DNA of 64,000 nucleotides. Source: Rhizobium sp. 18065. GTDB taxonomy: Bacteria; Pseudomonadota; Alphaproteobacteria; Rhizobiales; Rhizobiaceae. Below, piece by piece: positions 8,196 through 15,978 of this stretch. The position numbers and the translations under genes are program-made. The notes beneath the pieces were generated by a model. The model did not search any database and had not been told where the DNA came from. It worked only from the letters and a program-made list of their open reading frames with translations. The stretch spans positions 124,001 to 188,000 of the forward strand of contig NZ_CACSJP010000008.1 of assembly GCF_902706095.1 (NCBI RefSeq), written 5' to 3'. Position 1 is the stretch's first letter; every line of letters begins with the position of its first letter.

Positions 8196-9857
8196 TTATT
8201 CCGCATTTGATGCTTGCAGTTCGGGCGTCTTTGTCAGCTGCCGCAGCCGCTCGAAACCAAGATGGCCAAGAAGGGCGACGAGCGCGAGCCCGGCGATGAT
8301 GGAAGTCAGGAGAAATGTGTCGTTATAGGCAAGCACATAGGCTTCCCGCGAGATCTGCTGATAAAGCAGGGTGATGCCTTCGGTCGCCAGCGCTGCCTTG
8401 TCGGAGACCACCTTTGCGTAGACTGCCGAGAGTGTTTGAACGCGGTCGGCAACGATCGTATCGGTCAGGACAAAATGCTCCAGCAGCGTCTTCAGATGGA
8501 ATTGCTGCCGCAGGACCATGAACGTGCCGAGCGCCGCCGAGGCGATCAGCCCGCCGATCGCCTGCGTGAACAGGAAAATGACGATGAAGGTCAGCATGTA
8601 TTGCGGCCCCTTGGCCAAGGCCGCCACTAGACCCTTGGCCATGGCGGTCGGCAGGAAAAGTGCCGCACCCGCGGCCACCATGGCCTGGCTGAGATACATC
8701 TCCTGCGGCCGGGTCAGATTGGTCGCATGGGCGTCCATGAAGGCGCCGGTCGCGATCAACAGCAGTGCCAGCACATGCGCGGTCTCGATCCTCTTGCGAT
8801 CGAGGAACCAGGCGCTGGCCAGACCACCAGCAATCGAACCGGCCAGCATGATCCAGTAGAGCGTGGGTATCTGGCCGTCGTTGATGCCGAGATTGAGATA
8901 AAAGCTCGTTGCCGTGCTGGTCTGTTCGGAGGCGACGAAGCGAAACACCAGCAGGACGGCGATGAAATGCAGGTTCTGTGGCGTTAGCAGCCAGCGGATA
9001 TCGACCATTGGCGCGGTGCGCGGCAATTCCATCAGGACGAAGATTGTCAGCGCTGCAATCGAGACAGCGAGCAATGCGCCGATCCACGGGGCCTCGAACC
9101 ACCAGTAGAGGCGCCCGACAGCCAATACGACTGCCAGCGCTCCGAAACCGATGGCAACACAGAAGTAGCTCAGCACATCCTGCTTGCCGATCACCTTGGC
9201 ATGGGGGATCGGCGTGAGAGGCAGAAGGTAGATGACCGGAAAGATCAGCAGGGCGAGACCGAGCTCGAACATGTAGAGGCTGTGCCAGCCGCCATAGGTG
9301 ATCAGGACCGGCGAGATCAACCGTGCCAGCGGCGCCGAAAGTGCGGTGTTGGTCAGGGCCAATGCCAGACCGACGGTCAATTTCCTGGCGGGCGGAAAGG
9401 CCTCCAGCATGTAGAGAAAGCCCAGCGTGGAAAGGGGTGCTGCCCCCATGCCGCTGATAAAGCGTACGACCATGCCCGATTGCAGATCATGAACCGCCAG
9501 GTTGAGGATCGAAACACCCAGAAAAATGATGACGCTCCACTCGGCGAAGCGCCTCAGGCCGACCTGGGTGCGGACCTTGACCAGCGCAATCGCCATGCTG
9601 GCATACGGCGCCATATAGGCAGCCATCAGCCAGGCGGATTCGTTCGTCGTTGCCTGCAACTCGCCCTGCAACTGCACGAGGTTTACCGAGGCAAACTGCA
9701 TGCCGAGGCCCTGGGTGACGAACAGCAGGACGGAAGCACAAATATAGAGCGCGGCTCTCCACGGAGGCATTGATGGCGGCGTTTGTGGTGCCATCGGCTT
9801 TGGGGTGTCCGCTGGCATCGGCGGCGAAACGGTGGGAATGGAAGCAGAATTACTCAC
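8196..9857 (-). CDS. DHA2-type MFS drug exporter (EmrB-like)
   Basis: A 553-residue, about 14-TM transporter of the major facilitator superfamily, the inner-membrane pump partner of the adjacent fusion protein. Conserved elements include SAWLMAAYMAP in early helices and GLALALTNTALSAPLARLISPVLI. The start is the GTG at 9857 (VSNSASIPTV...), which overlaps the marR stop by 8 bp and has GGAG 9 nt upstream. A longer frame extends back into marR but reads as marR shadow. Coupling to marR suggests drug-induced expression; the substrate is unknown. Confidence 0.88.
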   Translation of the reverse strand: MSNSASIPTVSPPMPADTPKPMAPQTPPSMPPWRAALYICASVLLFVTQGLGMQFASVNLVQLQGELQATTNESAWLMAAYMAPYASMAIALVKVRTQVGLRRFAEWSVIIFLGVSILNLAVHDLQSGMVVRFISGMGAAPLSTLGFLYMLEAFPPARKLTVGLALALTNTALSAPLARLISPVLITYGGWHSLYMFELGLALLIFPVIYLLPLTPIPHAKVIGKQDVLSYFCVAIGFGALAVVLAVGRLYWWFEAPWIGALLAVSIAALTIFVLMELPRTAPMVDIRWLLTPQNLHFIAVLLVFRFVASEQTSTATSFYLNLGINDGQIPTLYWIMLAGSIAGGLASAWFLDRKRIETAHVLALLLIATGAFMDAHATNLTRPQEMYLSQAMVAAGAALFLPTAMAKGLVAALAKGPQYMLTFIVIFLFTQAIGGLIASAALGTFMVLRQQFHLKTLLEHFVLTDTIVADRVQTLSAVYAKVVSDKAALATEGITLLYQQISREAYVLAYNDTFLLTSIIAGLALVALLGHLGFERLRQLTKTPELQASNAE

Positions 9858-10308
9858 TGGCCGGTTCTCCTTCCCCCATATCCACCAATCTTTCGAGCAG
9901 GTGGCGCACCATTGCAAGCCCGCCGTCGATGTCGCCATCGGCCATGTCGACCAGCAGGCGGTCGCGAAACTGATCCGCGAAGACACTCATTTCGGCTGCA
10001 AGCGCCGCGCCTGTCGGCGTCATGAAGATCTGCTTGGCCCGGCGATCGGTTTTCAGCGCACGACGCTCGATCAGGCCCTGTTCCTCCATCGAATCAAGCA
10101 GGCGCACGAGTGTCGGGGTCTCTATCTCCAGTTCGGCGGCCAGCGCCCGCTGGGTCTGCCCGTCTTCGGCGAGCAAGGTGTAGAGCACCCGCACCCGCGG
10201 CAAGGTCAGCCCCTTCTGCCGAACCAAGGCGTCAAAATGGGCCCGCAGCTTGCGGGAAAAATTGAGAAGCTCCTGAATCAGGAGACGCTGGTTCGCAGTA
10301 CGGTCCAT
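9850..10308 (-). CDS. MarR-family transcriptional repressor
   Basis: A 152-residue winged-helix regulator. The recognition region reads LTLPRVRVLYTLLAEDGQTQRALAAELEIETPTLVRLLDSMEEQGLIER, split here as a typical MarR HTH and wing. The start MDRTANQRLL at 10308 is chosen because the longer frame would run through the promoter and operator. It is first in the operon with the EmrBA-like pump, the common arrangement in which the repressor binds its own promoter and is released by phenolic or drug ligands. The candidate operator lies at 10324-10348. Confidence 0.9.
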   Translation of the reverse strand: MDRTANQRLLIQELLNFSRKLRAHFDALVRQKGLTLPRVRVLYTLLAEDGQTQRALAAELEIETPTLVRLLDSMEEQGLIERRALKTDRRAKQIFMTPTGAALAAEMSVFADQFRDRLLVDMADGDIDGGLAMVRHLLERLVDMGEGEPASE

Positions 10309-10323
10309 AACATCGCCAATTGA

Positions 10324-10348
10324 TAGTGCACTAATTATATTTACACTA
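10324..10348 (-). promoter_or_regulatory. Candidate MarR operator overlapping the -10 box
   Basis: A perfect 10-bp palindrome TAGTGCACTA (10324-10333) is followed at 15-bp spacing by another CACTA half-site (10344-10348). Between them, on the minus strand, lies a perfect TATAAT (10339-10334). A repressor bound here would block transcription of marR and the pump. The rest of 10309-10620 contains the dnaB upstream region: a TTGACT at 10547-10552 but no convincing -10 box. Confidence 0.55.
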
Positions 10349-10620
10349 CTTAATGCCCGTGCCAGCGATGAGCAAGAGGAAGATACCGCATGGCTGGGCA
10401 GTGATTTTTGCAAAGCTGCTCGCGCGATTCTCACCAAATCGAGTCAAGAAAAACATTGAAAAAAGAGCAGAGCCTGTGGAAACTTGGGATGAGTTCGAAA
10501 AGCTCAATGCCCCCCTCCCCTGGACCGTCCAAAGGTTGAATTGCTGTTGACTTGAGCGGCGGGTGCGGACAAACCCATTGCACAATCCGATAGCCAGACA
10601 TGAAGAAACGGTAGACCGCT

Positions 10621-12117
10621 ATGAGCGATGCATTGCGAAAGATTGCTCCGGCACAACAGGGCGAGCCGCTCTACAGGGAAGCTCCGAACAATATCGAGGC
10701 GGAGCAGGCACTGCTGGGGGCCATCCTGGTCAACAACGACGCCTATTACCGTGTTTCGGACTTTCTCAAGCCGCCGCATCTCTACGAGCCGCTGCACCGC
10801 AAGATCTTCGAGGTTGCCTCGGAAATCATCCGCATGGGCAAGACGGCAAACCCCGTCACGATCAAGACCTTCCTGCCGGCCGACCAGCGCGTCGGCGACC
10901 TGACGGTCGCGCAGTATCTGGCACGCCTTGCCTCGGAAGCCGTCACCATCATCAATGCCGAGGACTATGGTCGGGCGATCTACGATCTGGCGCTGCGCCG
11001 GTCGTTGATCACGATCGGCGAGGACGTCGTCAACATCGCCTATGACGCGCCGCTCGACATGCCGCCGCAGACGCAGATTGAAGACACCGAACGGCGGCTG
11101 TTCGAACTGGCCGAAAACGGTCGCTACGACGGTGGCTTCCAGTCGTTCAACGACGCCGTCGCTTTGGCCGTCGACATGGCCGGCGCAGCGTTTGAGCGAG
11201 ACGGCAATCTTTCCGGCATCTCGACCGGCATCATGTCGCTCGACAGCAAGATGGGCGGTCTGCAGCGCTCCGACTTGATCGTACTCGCCGGGCGTCCGGG
11301 CATGGGCAAGACCTCGCTTGCGACCAATATCGCCTGGAATATCGCCGCATCCTACGATCCCGAAGTCATGCCCGACGGTTCAATGAAGGCCAAGAACGGC
11401 GGAGTCGTCGGCTTCTACTCGCTCGAAATGTCGTCGGAACAGCTTGCCACCCGTATCATGTCCGAGCAGACGGAAGTTTCCTCGTCGAAGATCCGCCGTG
11501 GCGACATCACCGAACATGATTTCGAAAAACTGGTCGGCTTCTCGCAGACCATGCAGAAAGTGCCGCTGTTCATCGACCAGACAGGTGGTATCTCGATTGC
11601 CCAGCTGTCCGCCCGTGCGCGTCGTCTGAAGCGTCAGCGCGGCCTCGACTGCCTCGTGGTGGACTATATCCAGCTGATGACCGGCTCCGGCAAGTCCGGG
11701 GAAAACCGCGTACAGGAAATCACCCAGATCACCACCGGCCTGAAGGCGCTCGGCAAGGAACTGAACGTTCCGATCGTCGCCCTGTCGCAGCTGTCGCGTC
11801 AGGTCGAAAGCCGCGAAGACAAGCGCCCGCAGCTCTCCGACCTTCGTGAATCGGGTTCTATCGAGCAGGACGCCGACGTCGTGCTGTTCGTGTTCCGCGA
11901 GGAATATTACGTCAAGAACCTCGAACCGCGCGACATGGGCGATCCGAAATATCCCGAATGGGAACAGCTGATGGACAAGGTCAAGGGTACGGCCGATGTC
12001 ATCATCGCCAAGCAGCGTCACGGACCGACCGGCACGGTCAAGCTCGCCTTCCAGGCGGAATTCACCCGGTTTGCCGACCTCGCCGAGCCGAGCTTCACGC
12101 AGTATGAGGAGACGTGA
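10621..12117 (+). CDS. dnaB: Replicative DNA helicase
   Basis: DnaB is the hexameric 5'-3' helicase at the replication fork. The 498-residue protein has the N-terminal DnaG-interacting domain (NIEAEQALLGAILVNNDAYYRVSDFL cut short here) and the C-terminal RecA-like domain. Walker A is GRPGMGKTS near residue 224 and the Walker B region is LDCLVVDYIQLM, followed by LSQLSRQVE and SDLRESGSIEQDADVVLF. Length is normal and no intein is present. It follows the rplI operon after the efflux insertion, as part of the rhizobial dnaB-alr-radA order. Confidence 0.97.
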   Translation: MSDALRKIAPAQQGEPLYREAPNNIEAEQALLGAILVNNDAYYRVSDFLKPPHLYEPLHRKIFEVASEIIRMGKTANPVTIKTFLPADQRVGDLTVAQYLARLASEAVTIINAEDYGRAIYDLALRRSLITIGEDVVNIAYDAPLDMPPQTQIEDTERRLFELAENGRYDGGFQSFNDAVALAVDMAGAAFERDGNLSGISTGIMSLDSKMGGLQRSDLIVLAGRPGMGKTSLATNIAWNIAASYDPEVMPDGSMKAKNGGVVGFYSLEMSSEQLATRIMSEQTEVSSSKIRRGDITEHDFEKLVGFSQTMQKVPLFIDQTGGISIAQLSARARRLKRQRGLDCLVVDYIQLMTGSGKSGENRVQEITQITTGLKALGKELNVPIVALSQLSRQVESREDKRPQLSDLRESGSIEQDADVVLFVFREEYYVKNLEPRDMGDPKYPEWEQLMDKVKGTADVIIAKQRHGPTGTVKLAFQAEFTRFADLAEPSFTQYEET

Positions 12118-12150
12118 CGGTTTCGACCGCCACGCCCTCATCTCGAGCAA

Positions 12151-12453
12151 TTACCAGCCGATCGCGCGCAAGAGTGCTACGGTAACCACCCCTGCCCCGG
12201 CCGCCGGCAACAGTGGCAGGCGCAGAGCCGCAAACGCTGTGACCAGACAGGCCACGGTTTCGGCCCATCCAGCCGCCAGCGCCGTCGGCGCGACCACGGC
12301 CATCAGCACGGCGGGCGGCACGACGCCGAGCGCCTTTTCCGCTTTCTCGCCAAGAGTAAACCGGCGCACCAGAAACGATCCGGTCAGCCGGGTGAATACG
12401 GTGGCCACCATCATCGCGACGATGGCCACAAGTGTTGCTGGATCAAGGTTCAT
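12151..12453 (-). CDS. AzlD-family branched-chain amino acid export subunit
   Basis: A 100-residue membrane protein with three to four hydrophobic helices, the small partner of AzlC in export of branched-chain amino acids (YgaH type). It starts at 12453, where ATGA overlaps the azlC stop by 4 bp, a sign of translational coupling. The family match rests on size, hydrophobicity, the pattern VATVFTRLTGSFLVRR and the neighbour. Only 33 bp separate its end from the convergent dnaB stop. Confidence 0.85.
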   Translation of the reverse strand: MNLDPATLVAIVAMMVATVFTRLTGSFLVRRFTLGEKAEKALGVVPPAVLMAVVAPTALAAGWAETVACLVTAFAALRLPLLPAAGAGVVTVALLRAIGW

Positions 12454-13163
12454 GCCGATTGCTCCTTGCCGGGCTGGCTGTTTGCCAGCGGCACAAAGGC
12501 AGCCGCCAGGCCTGCCAGCGCGCCGGCTGCAATATACCACGCACCGGGCAGCAACTGATGCACGGTCAGCGAGGCAGCAGCGCTCGCGATCAGCACCAGA
12601 CCGGTCTCGCGCCCTTTCCAGAAGCCCATCAGCAGGACGATGAAGACCGCCGGAAAGGCAAAGTCGAGGCCGAAGAGCGCCGTGTCGCCGATCACGGCTC
12701 CCAGAAGCGCACCCGCAAGGCTGCAAAGCACCCAGCCACAATAGAACGGCACGGAAAGACCGAAATAGAAAGCCGGGGTCAACACCATGGTGCGCGCCCG
12801 TGCCTCGGAGATGGCCCAGATCTCGTCGGCCATCAGCAACAGCGACGGCAGTTTCTGCCCGGGACCAAAGCTGCCAAGGCTGCGCTCCAGCGATGCCCCC
12901 ATGAGGATATGACGCAGATTGACCAGGAGTGCGGCAAAGCCGAGCGCCGCCCAGGACGCCGGATGCGTCCACAGGTCCATGGCAACGAATTGCGAGCCGC
13001 CGGCAAATACCAGCGCACTCATAAGCCCAACCTCCAGAGGCGATAGCCCCTGCCCCACGGCCACGGTTCCGAAAACGAAACCGATGGGGGCTGCGGCCAG
13101 CAGCAATGGCGATATCGCGCGCAATCCACTGAGGAATTCGCCGCGGAACGAAGTTTCAATCAT
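12450..13163 (-). CDS. AzlC-family branched-chain amino acid exporter
   Basis: A 237-residue membrane protein of the AzlC/YgaZ family that exports valine-type amino acids together with AzlD. Visible family features are GFVFGTVAVGQGLSPLEVG and MSALVFAGGSQFVAMDLW near the N-terminus, followed by hydrophobic helices. The start MIETSFRGEF at 13163 is supported by GGAGG six bases upstream; the longer frame to 13220 would lose this. The ribosome-binding site lies inside a 7-bp hairpin. The araC-type gene directly upstream on the same strand is the likely regulator. Confidence 0.88.
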   Translation of the reverse strand: MIETSFRGEFLSGLRAISPLLLAAAPIGFVFGTVAVGQGLSPLEVGLMSALVFAGGSQFVAMDLWTHPASWAALGFAALLVNLRHILMGASLERSLGSFGPGQKLPSLLLMADEIWAISEARARTMVLTPAFYFGLSVPFYCGWVLCSLAGALLGAVIGDTALFGLDFAFPAVFIVLLMGFWKGRETGLVLIASAAASLTVHQLLPGAWYIAAGALAGLAAAFVPLANSQPGKEQSA

Positions 13164-13167
13164 GTCA

Positions 13168-13188
13168 GACCTCCCGAGTCCGGAGGTC
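13168..13188 (-). promoter_or_regulatory. Hairpin that pairs the azlC ribosome-binding site
   Basis: On the minus strand GACCTCC, a 7-nt loop, then GGAGGTC. The second arm contains the Shine-Dalgarno sequence of azlC, six bases before its ATG. The fold would mask the ribosome-binding site, which points to translational control or read-through dependence. This is inference from pairing alone. Confidence 0.45.
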
Positions 13189-13226
13189 CTAGCGATCCGC
13201 CCCATGGCCGTCTTGAACAAAAGTGA

Positions 13227-14084
13227 CTATCGGCGGTACTTGCCCGGTGTCAGGCCGGTTCTTGCCTTAAAATGGCGGGTGAAATGCGCCTGATCCGCGA
13301 AGCCGCAGCTGAGCGCCGTATCCGTTGGGGTTTCGCCCTGTCGCAGGAGATGGCGGGCATGGCGGATGCGCAGGTCGGTCTGATAGGCATGCGGCGTGAT
13401 GAAATAGTGCTTGCGGAAGGCGCGGATCAGATGGGCACGGCTCAAGCCGGCTTCCCGCGCCAGCCCCTCCAGGCTGATCTCCTGAGCGAAATGCGCCCGA
13501 ATATAGTCGCGCGCGCGGCGAACACCAGCCGGCTCCGACAGATCTTGCGGCACGATGATCGCGCTGCCATAGCGGGCGAACATCGTGGCCAGCACGGTAT
13601 ACATGCTCTCCTCGCTCTCCAGTTCGCTCGAGCCGTCCTCCAACTTGCGATGCGCCAGACTAAAGGCCTCGGCCAGTTGCGGATCGACCAGCAACTGTCT
13701 GGAAAAACTCGGTATTCCATGGAGGGCGCGACCGGTCGTCTCTTCGAGGATTTCGGTGAACAGGTCGACATCGGGATAGACCATCCGATACCGATAACCT
13801 TCATCGGCGCCCGGCTGGCCATCATGGGTCTCGCCCGGATTGATCAGATAGAGCGCGCCCGGCCCGGTATGTGCCCGCTCGCCGCGGATCATCGCAACCT
13901 GGCATCCGGCCTCGATGGCGCCGATCGAAAACGTGTCGTGCGAGTGTGGCGAGAATTCATGCGTGATGAAGGTGGCCGCCATGCATTCCATGCTGCGGAA
14001 ACGCGGCGCACGCCAGAACCGCGTCCGCTCGGTGCGGACGGTCGGCATGGCGTCGGTGGCCTGTTTCTGCGAAACGTTGTGCAT
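13227..14084 (-). CDS. AraC-family regulator with cupin sensor domain
   Basis: A 285-residue transcription factor. The first 160 residues form a cupin-like ligand domain (TFSIGAIEAGCQVAMIRGE, then GPGALYLINPGETHDG), typical of the AraC_binding type found next to amino-acid exporters. The last 100 residues carry two HTH motifs (ISLEGLAREAGLSRAHLIRA and TDTALSCGFADQAHFTRHF). It lies 63 bp upstream of azlC on the same strand, so it probably controls azlCD and may be co-transcribed with it. Start at 14084 is supported by GGGAGA upstream. Confidence 0.87.
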   Translation of the reverse strand: MHNVSQKQATDAMPTVRTERTRFWRAPRFRSMECMAATFITHEFSPHSHDTFSIGAIEAGCQVAMIRGERAHTGPGALYLINPGETHDGQPGADEGYRYRMVYPDVDLFTEILEETTGRALHGIPSFSRQLLVDPQLAEAFSLAHRKLEDGSSELESEESMYTVLATMFARYGSAIIVPQDLSEPAGVRRARDYIRAHFAQEISLEGLAREAGLSRAHLIRAFRKHYFITPHAYQTDLRIRHARHLLRQGETPTDTALSCGFADQAHFTRHFKARTGLTPGKYRR

Positions 14085-14173
14085 TGCAGAATTCTATCTC
14101 CCGTCAGCATTCCAGTCTTGTAGAAAAGTGCTAGGGTCCGAGCCAAGATCCATACCTCATTTTCCGGTCCTCT

Positions 14174-15331
14174 ATGCCCCAATTTTCCGACCTCACCGAC
14201 GCCTTCCTCAGCGCGCCGCTGCGCCTGACCGTTGACCTGCAGGCGATTGCCGACAACTGGCGGGAAATGGCCAGACGTTCGGGCAAGGCGCGCACCGCTG
14301 CCGTGCTGAAGGCCGATGCCTATGGACTGGGTATCGAGGATGTCGGCGAAACGCTGTACATGGCCGGCGCCCGTGACTTCTTCGTGGCCGTTCCCTCCGA
14401 AGGCGAAACATTGCGCATCTATGCGCCGGAAGCGAGAATTTTTGTTCTCTCCGGCATCTGGCCGGGTGTCGAGCACTTCTTTTTCGACAACGACCTCGTT
14501 CCGGTGATCACGTCCGAAGAACAACTGGCCTTCTGGATGGCGGCAGTGTCGGAGCATGGCGATCATCCGTGTGCGCTGCATGTCGATACCGGCTTCAACC
14601 GGCTCGGCCTGCCCTTGGCCGACGCGCTGGTCCTGGCCGACGACGTTTCACGTCCGGCCAGCTTCTCACCGGTTCTGGTGATGAGCCATCTCGCCTGCAG
14701 CGATGATCCGGCATCCCCGATGAACCAACAACAGCTTCAGGCTTTCCGGCAGGTTAGCGAGGCTTTCGAAGGCATTGATTCAAGCCTTGCAGCCTCTGCC
14801 GGAACTTTCCTCGGACCAGACTACCATTTCGACCTGACCCGCCCGGGTATCGCGCTTTACGGCGGCGAGGCGGTTTACGGCGTGAACAACCCGATGCGGC
14901 CGGTCGTCAAGGCCGAAGCGCGCATCCTGCAGATCCGTGACGCCAAAGCCGGCGAGACCGTCAGCTATGGCGGCACCTGCACCCTGTCGCGCGACAGCCG
15001 TCTCGCCATCGCCTCGGTCGGCTATGCAGACGGCTATCTGCGCAATCTCTCCGGGCATGGCGTTGCCCTGCGCGAAACCGGGATCGCCGGCGCTCAGGGC
15101 TTCATCGCGGGACACAAGGTTCCGGTCGTCGGGCGCGTCACCATGGACCTGACCGTCTTCGATATCACCGACGTGCCAAACACTGCCATTGCAGCCGGCG
15201 ACTATATCGAGCTGTTCGGCTCCAACATCCGGCTCGATGACGTGGCGCGGGCCGCTGGTACGATCGGCTACGAGATGCTGACGGGGCTCGGATTGCGCTA
15301 CGAGCGACACTATATCCCGACCGAGATTTAA
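14174..15331 (+). CDS. alr: Alanine racemase
   Basis: PLP-dependent enzyme interconverting L- and D-alanine for peptidoglycan. The 385-residue protein has the PLP lysine at residue 46 in AAVLKADAYGLG and the C-terminal catalytic-tyrosine region in SVGYADGYLRNLSG. Substrate-side elements such as HVDTGFNRLG and GRVTMDLTVFDIT are also present. Its place between dnaB and radA is the usual rhizobial one. It could be the anabolic Alr or a DadX-type enzyme; no dadA is nearby, which favours the biosynthetic role. Confidence 0.95.
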   Translation: MPQFSDLTDAFLSAPLRLTVDLQAIADNWREMARRSGKARTAAVLKADAYGLGIEDVGETLYMAGARDFFVAVPSEGETLRIYAPEARIFVLSGIWPGVEHFFFDNDLVPVITSEEQLAFWMAAVSEHGDHPCALHVDTGFNRLGLPLADALVLADDVSRPASFSPVLVMSHLACSDDPASPMNQQQLQAFRQVSEAFEGIDSSLAASAGTFLGPDYHFDLTRPGIALYGGEAVYGVNNPMRPVVKAEARILQIRDAKAGETVSYGGTCTLSRDSRLAIASVGYADGYLRNLSGHGVALRETGIAGAQGFIAGHKVPVVGRVTMDLTVFDITDVPNTAIAAGDYIELFGSNIRLDDVARAAGTIGYEMLTGLGLRYERHYIPTEI

Positions 15332-15397
15332 CCCATTTTGCTGAGCCTCTTGGAAGTCGAACATCGCCATGCTACAAGAGAACAAAAGGAGATCGAA

Positions 15398-15667
15398 ATG
15401 ACCGAGATCCGTCTTAGTGAACGAGATAGCGCCTTTGTCGACGACCTTGTTGCCAACCGAGGCTACAGGAATGCGGACGAAGTTGTCGCTGCCGGACTGC
15501 GTCTGCTCGGCAGCGAACAAGGCAAGTTTATCGAATTGCAACGACTCGTTCAGGAAGGGCTAGACGACATGGCGACCGGCAGGGTTCACCGCTATGCGTC
15601 GGCAGACGAAATGCTGGATGACATAAAACAAATGTCAGCGGACACAAAAACGAGGGCACGCTATTAA
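15398..15667 (+). CDS. ParD-like antitoxin
   Basis: An 89-residue protein with the ParD/CopG-type N-terminus (MTEIRLSERDSAFVDDLVAN, then YRNADEVVAAGLRLL), a ribbon-helix-helix DNA-binding fold. The acidic C-terminal half should wrap the toxin. AAAGGAG lies six bases before the ATG at 15398; a longer frame starting at 15338 lacks such a site. The stop codon TAA overlaps the presumed ATT start of the toxin gene. The pair would autoregulate through binding to the promoter in 15332-15397. It sits as an insertion between alr and radA. Confidence 0.8.
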   Translation: MTEIRLSERDSAFVDDLVANRGYRNADEVVAAGLRLLGSEQGKFIELQRLVQEGLDDMATGRVHRYASADEMLDDIKQMSADTKTRARY

Positions 15668-15974
15668 AAGCCGAGATCCAGTTTGGACATCGACTGCACG
15701 AGCGGACCTCTTTGAGGCTCATACCTACATTGCCCACGAGAACCCGGCGGCGGCGGATCGCTTCTTTCTCAACATGTACCTGAAGGTAGAAACCGTCGCC
15801 CGTGACGGATTGACTGGCATTGACCGCAGCGAACTCGGCTACGGGGTTAGAAGCTTCTCCTACCGGGAGCGCATCATCTTTTTCAACGTATCGGAGACTG
15901 AATTGACTGTCCTCCGGCTGGCGCATGGCCACCAGGACATTTCGCCCGATTATTTCAAGACTGACGAAAACTGA
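15663..15974 (+). CDS. ParE/RelE-family toxin with apparent ATT start
   Basis: The frame open from 15627 to 15974 encodes a ParE-like protein: PVWTSTARADLFEAHTYIA, ENPAAADRFF, YRERIIFFNV and TVLRLAHGHQDISPDYF. It contains no ATG, GTG or TTG before the internal ATG at 15774, and starting there would remove the first helices. The best start is ATT at 15663 (Ile-Lys-Ser-Arg), with GAGGG 8-12 bases upstream and overlap of the antitoxin TAA. From there it is 103 residues, normal for ParE. ParE toxins act on DNA gyrase. The gene may be weakly translated, or may be a decayed copy. The overlapping radA start is 5 bp downstream. Confidence 0.65.
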   Translation: MKSRDPVWTSTARADLFEAHTYIAHENPAAADRFFLNMYLKVETVARDGLTGIDRSELGYGVRSFSYRERIIFFNVSETELTVLRLAHGHQDISPDYFKTDEN

Positions 15975-15978
15975 CTTC

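Noticed and set aside
12151..12972. 273-codon minus-strand frame covering azlD and part of azlC
   Set aside because: Only the last 100 codons are AzlD; the rest is azlC read in the wrong frame.
15774..15974. 66-codon version of the ParE toxin starting at an internal Met
   Set aside because: It would remove the N-terminal helices (PVWTSTARADLFEAHTYIA) that are clearly encoded in frame upstream; the ATT start at 15663 gives a full-length protein.
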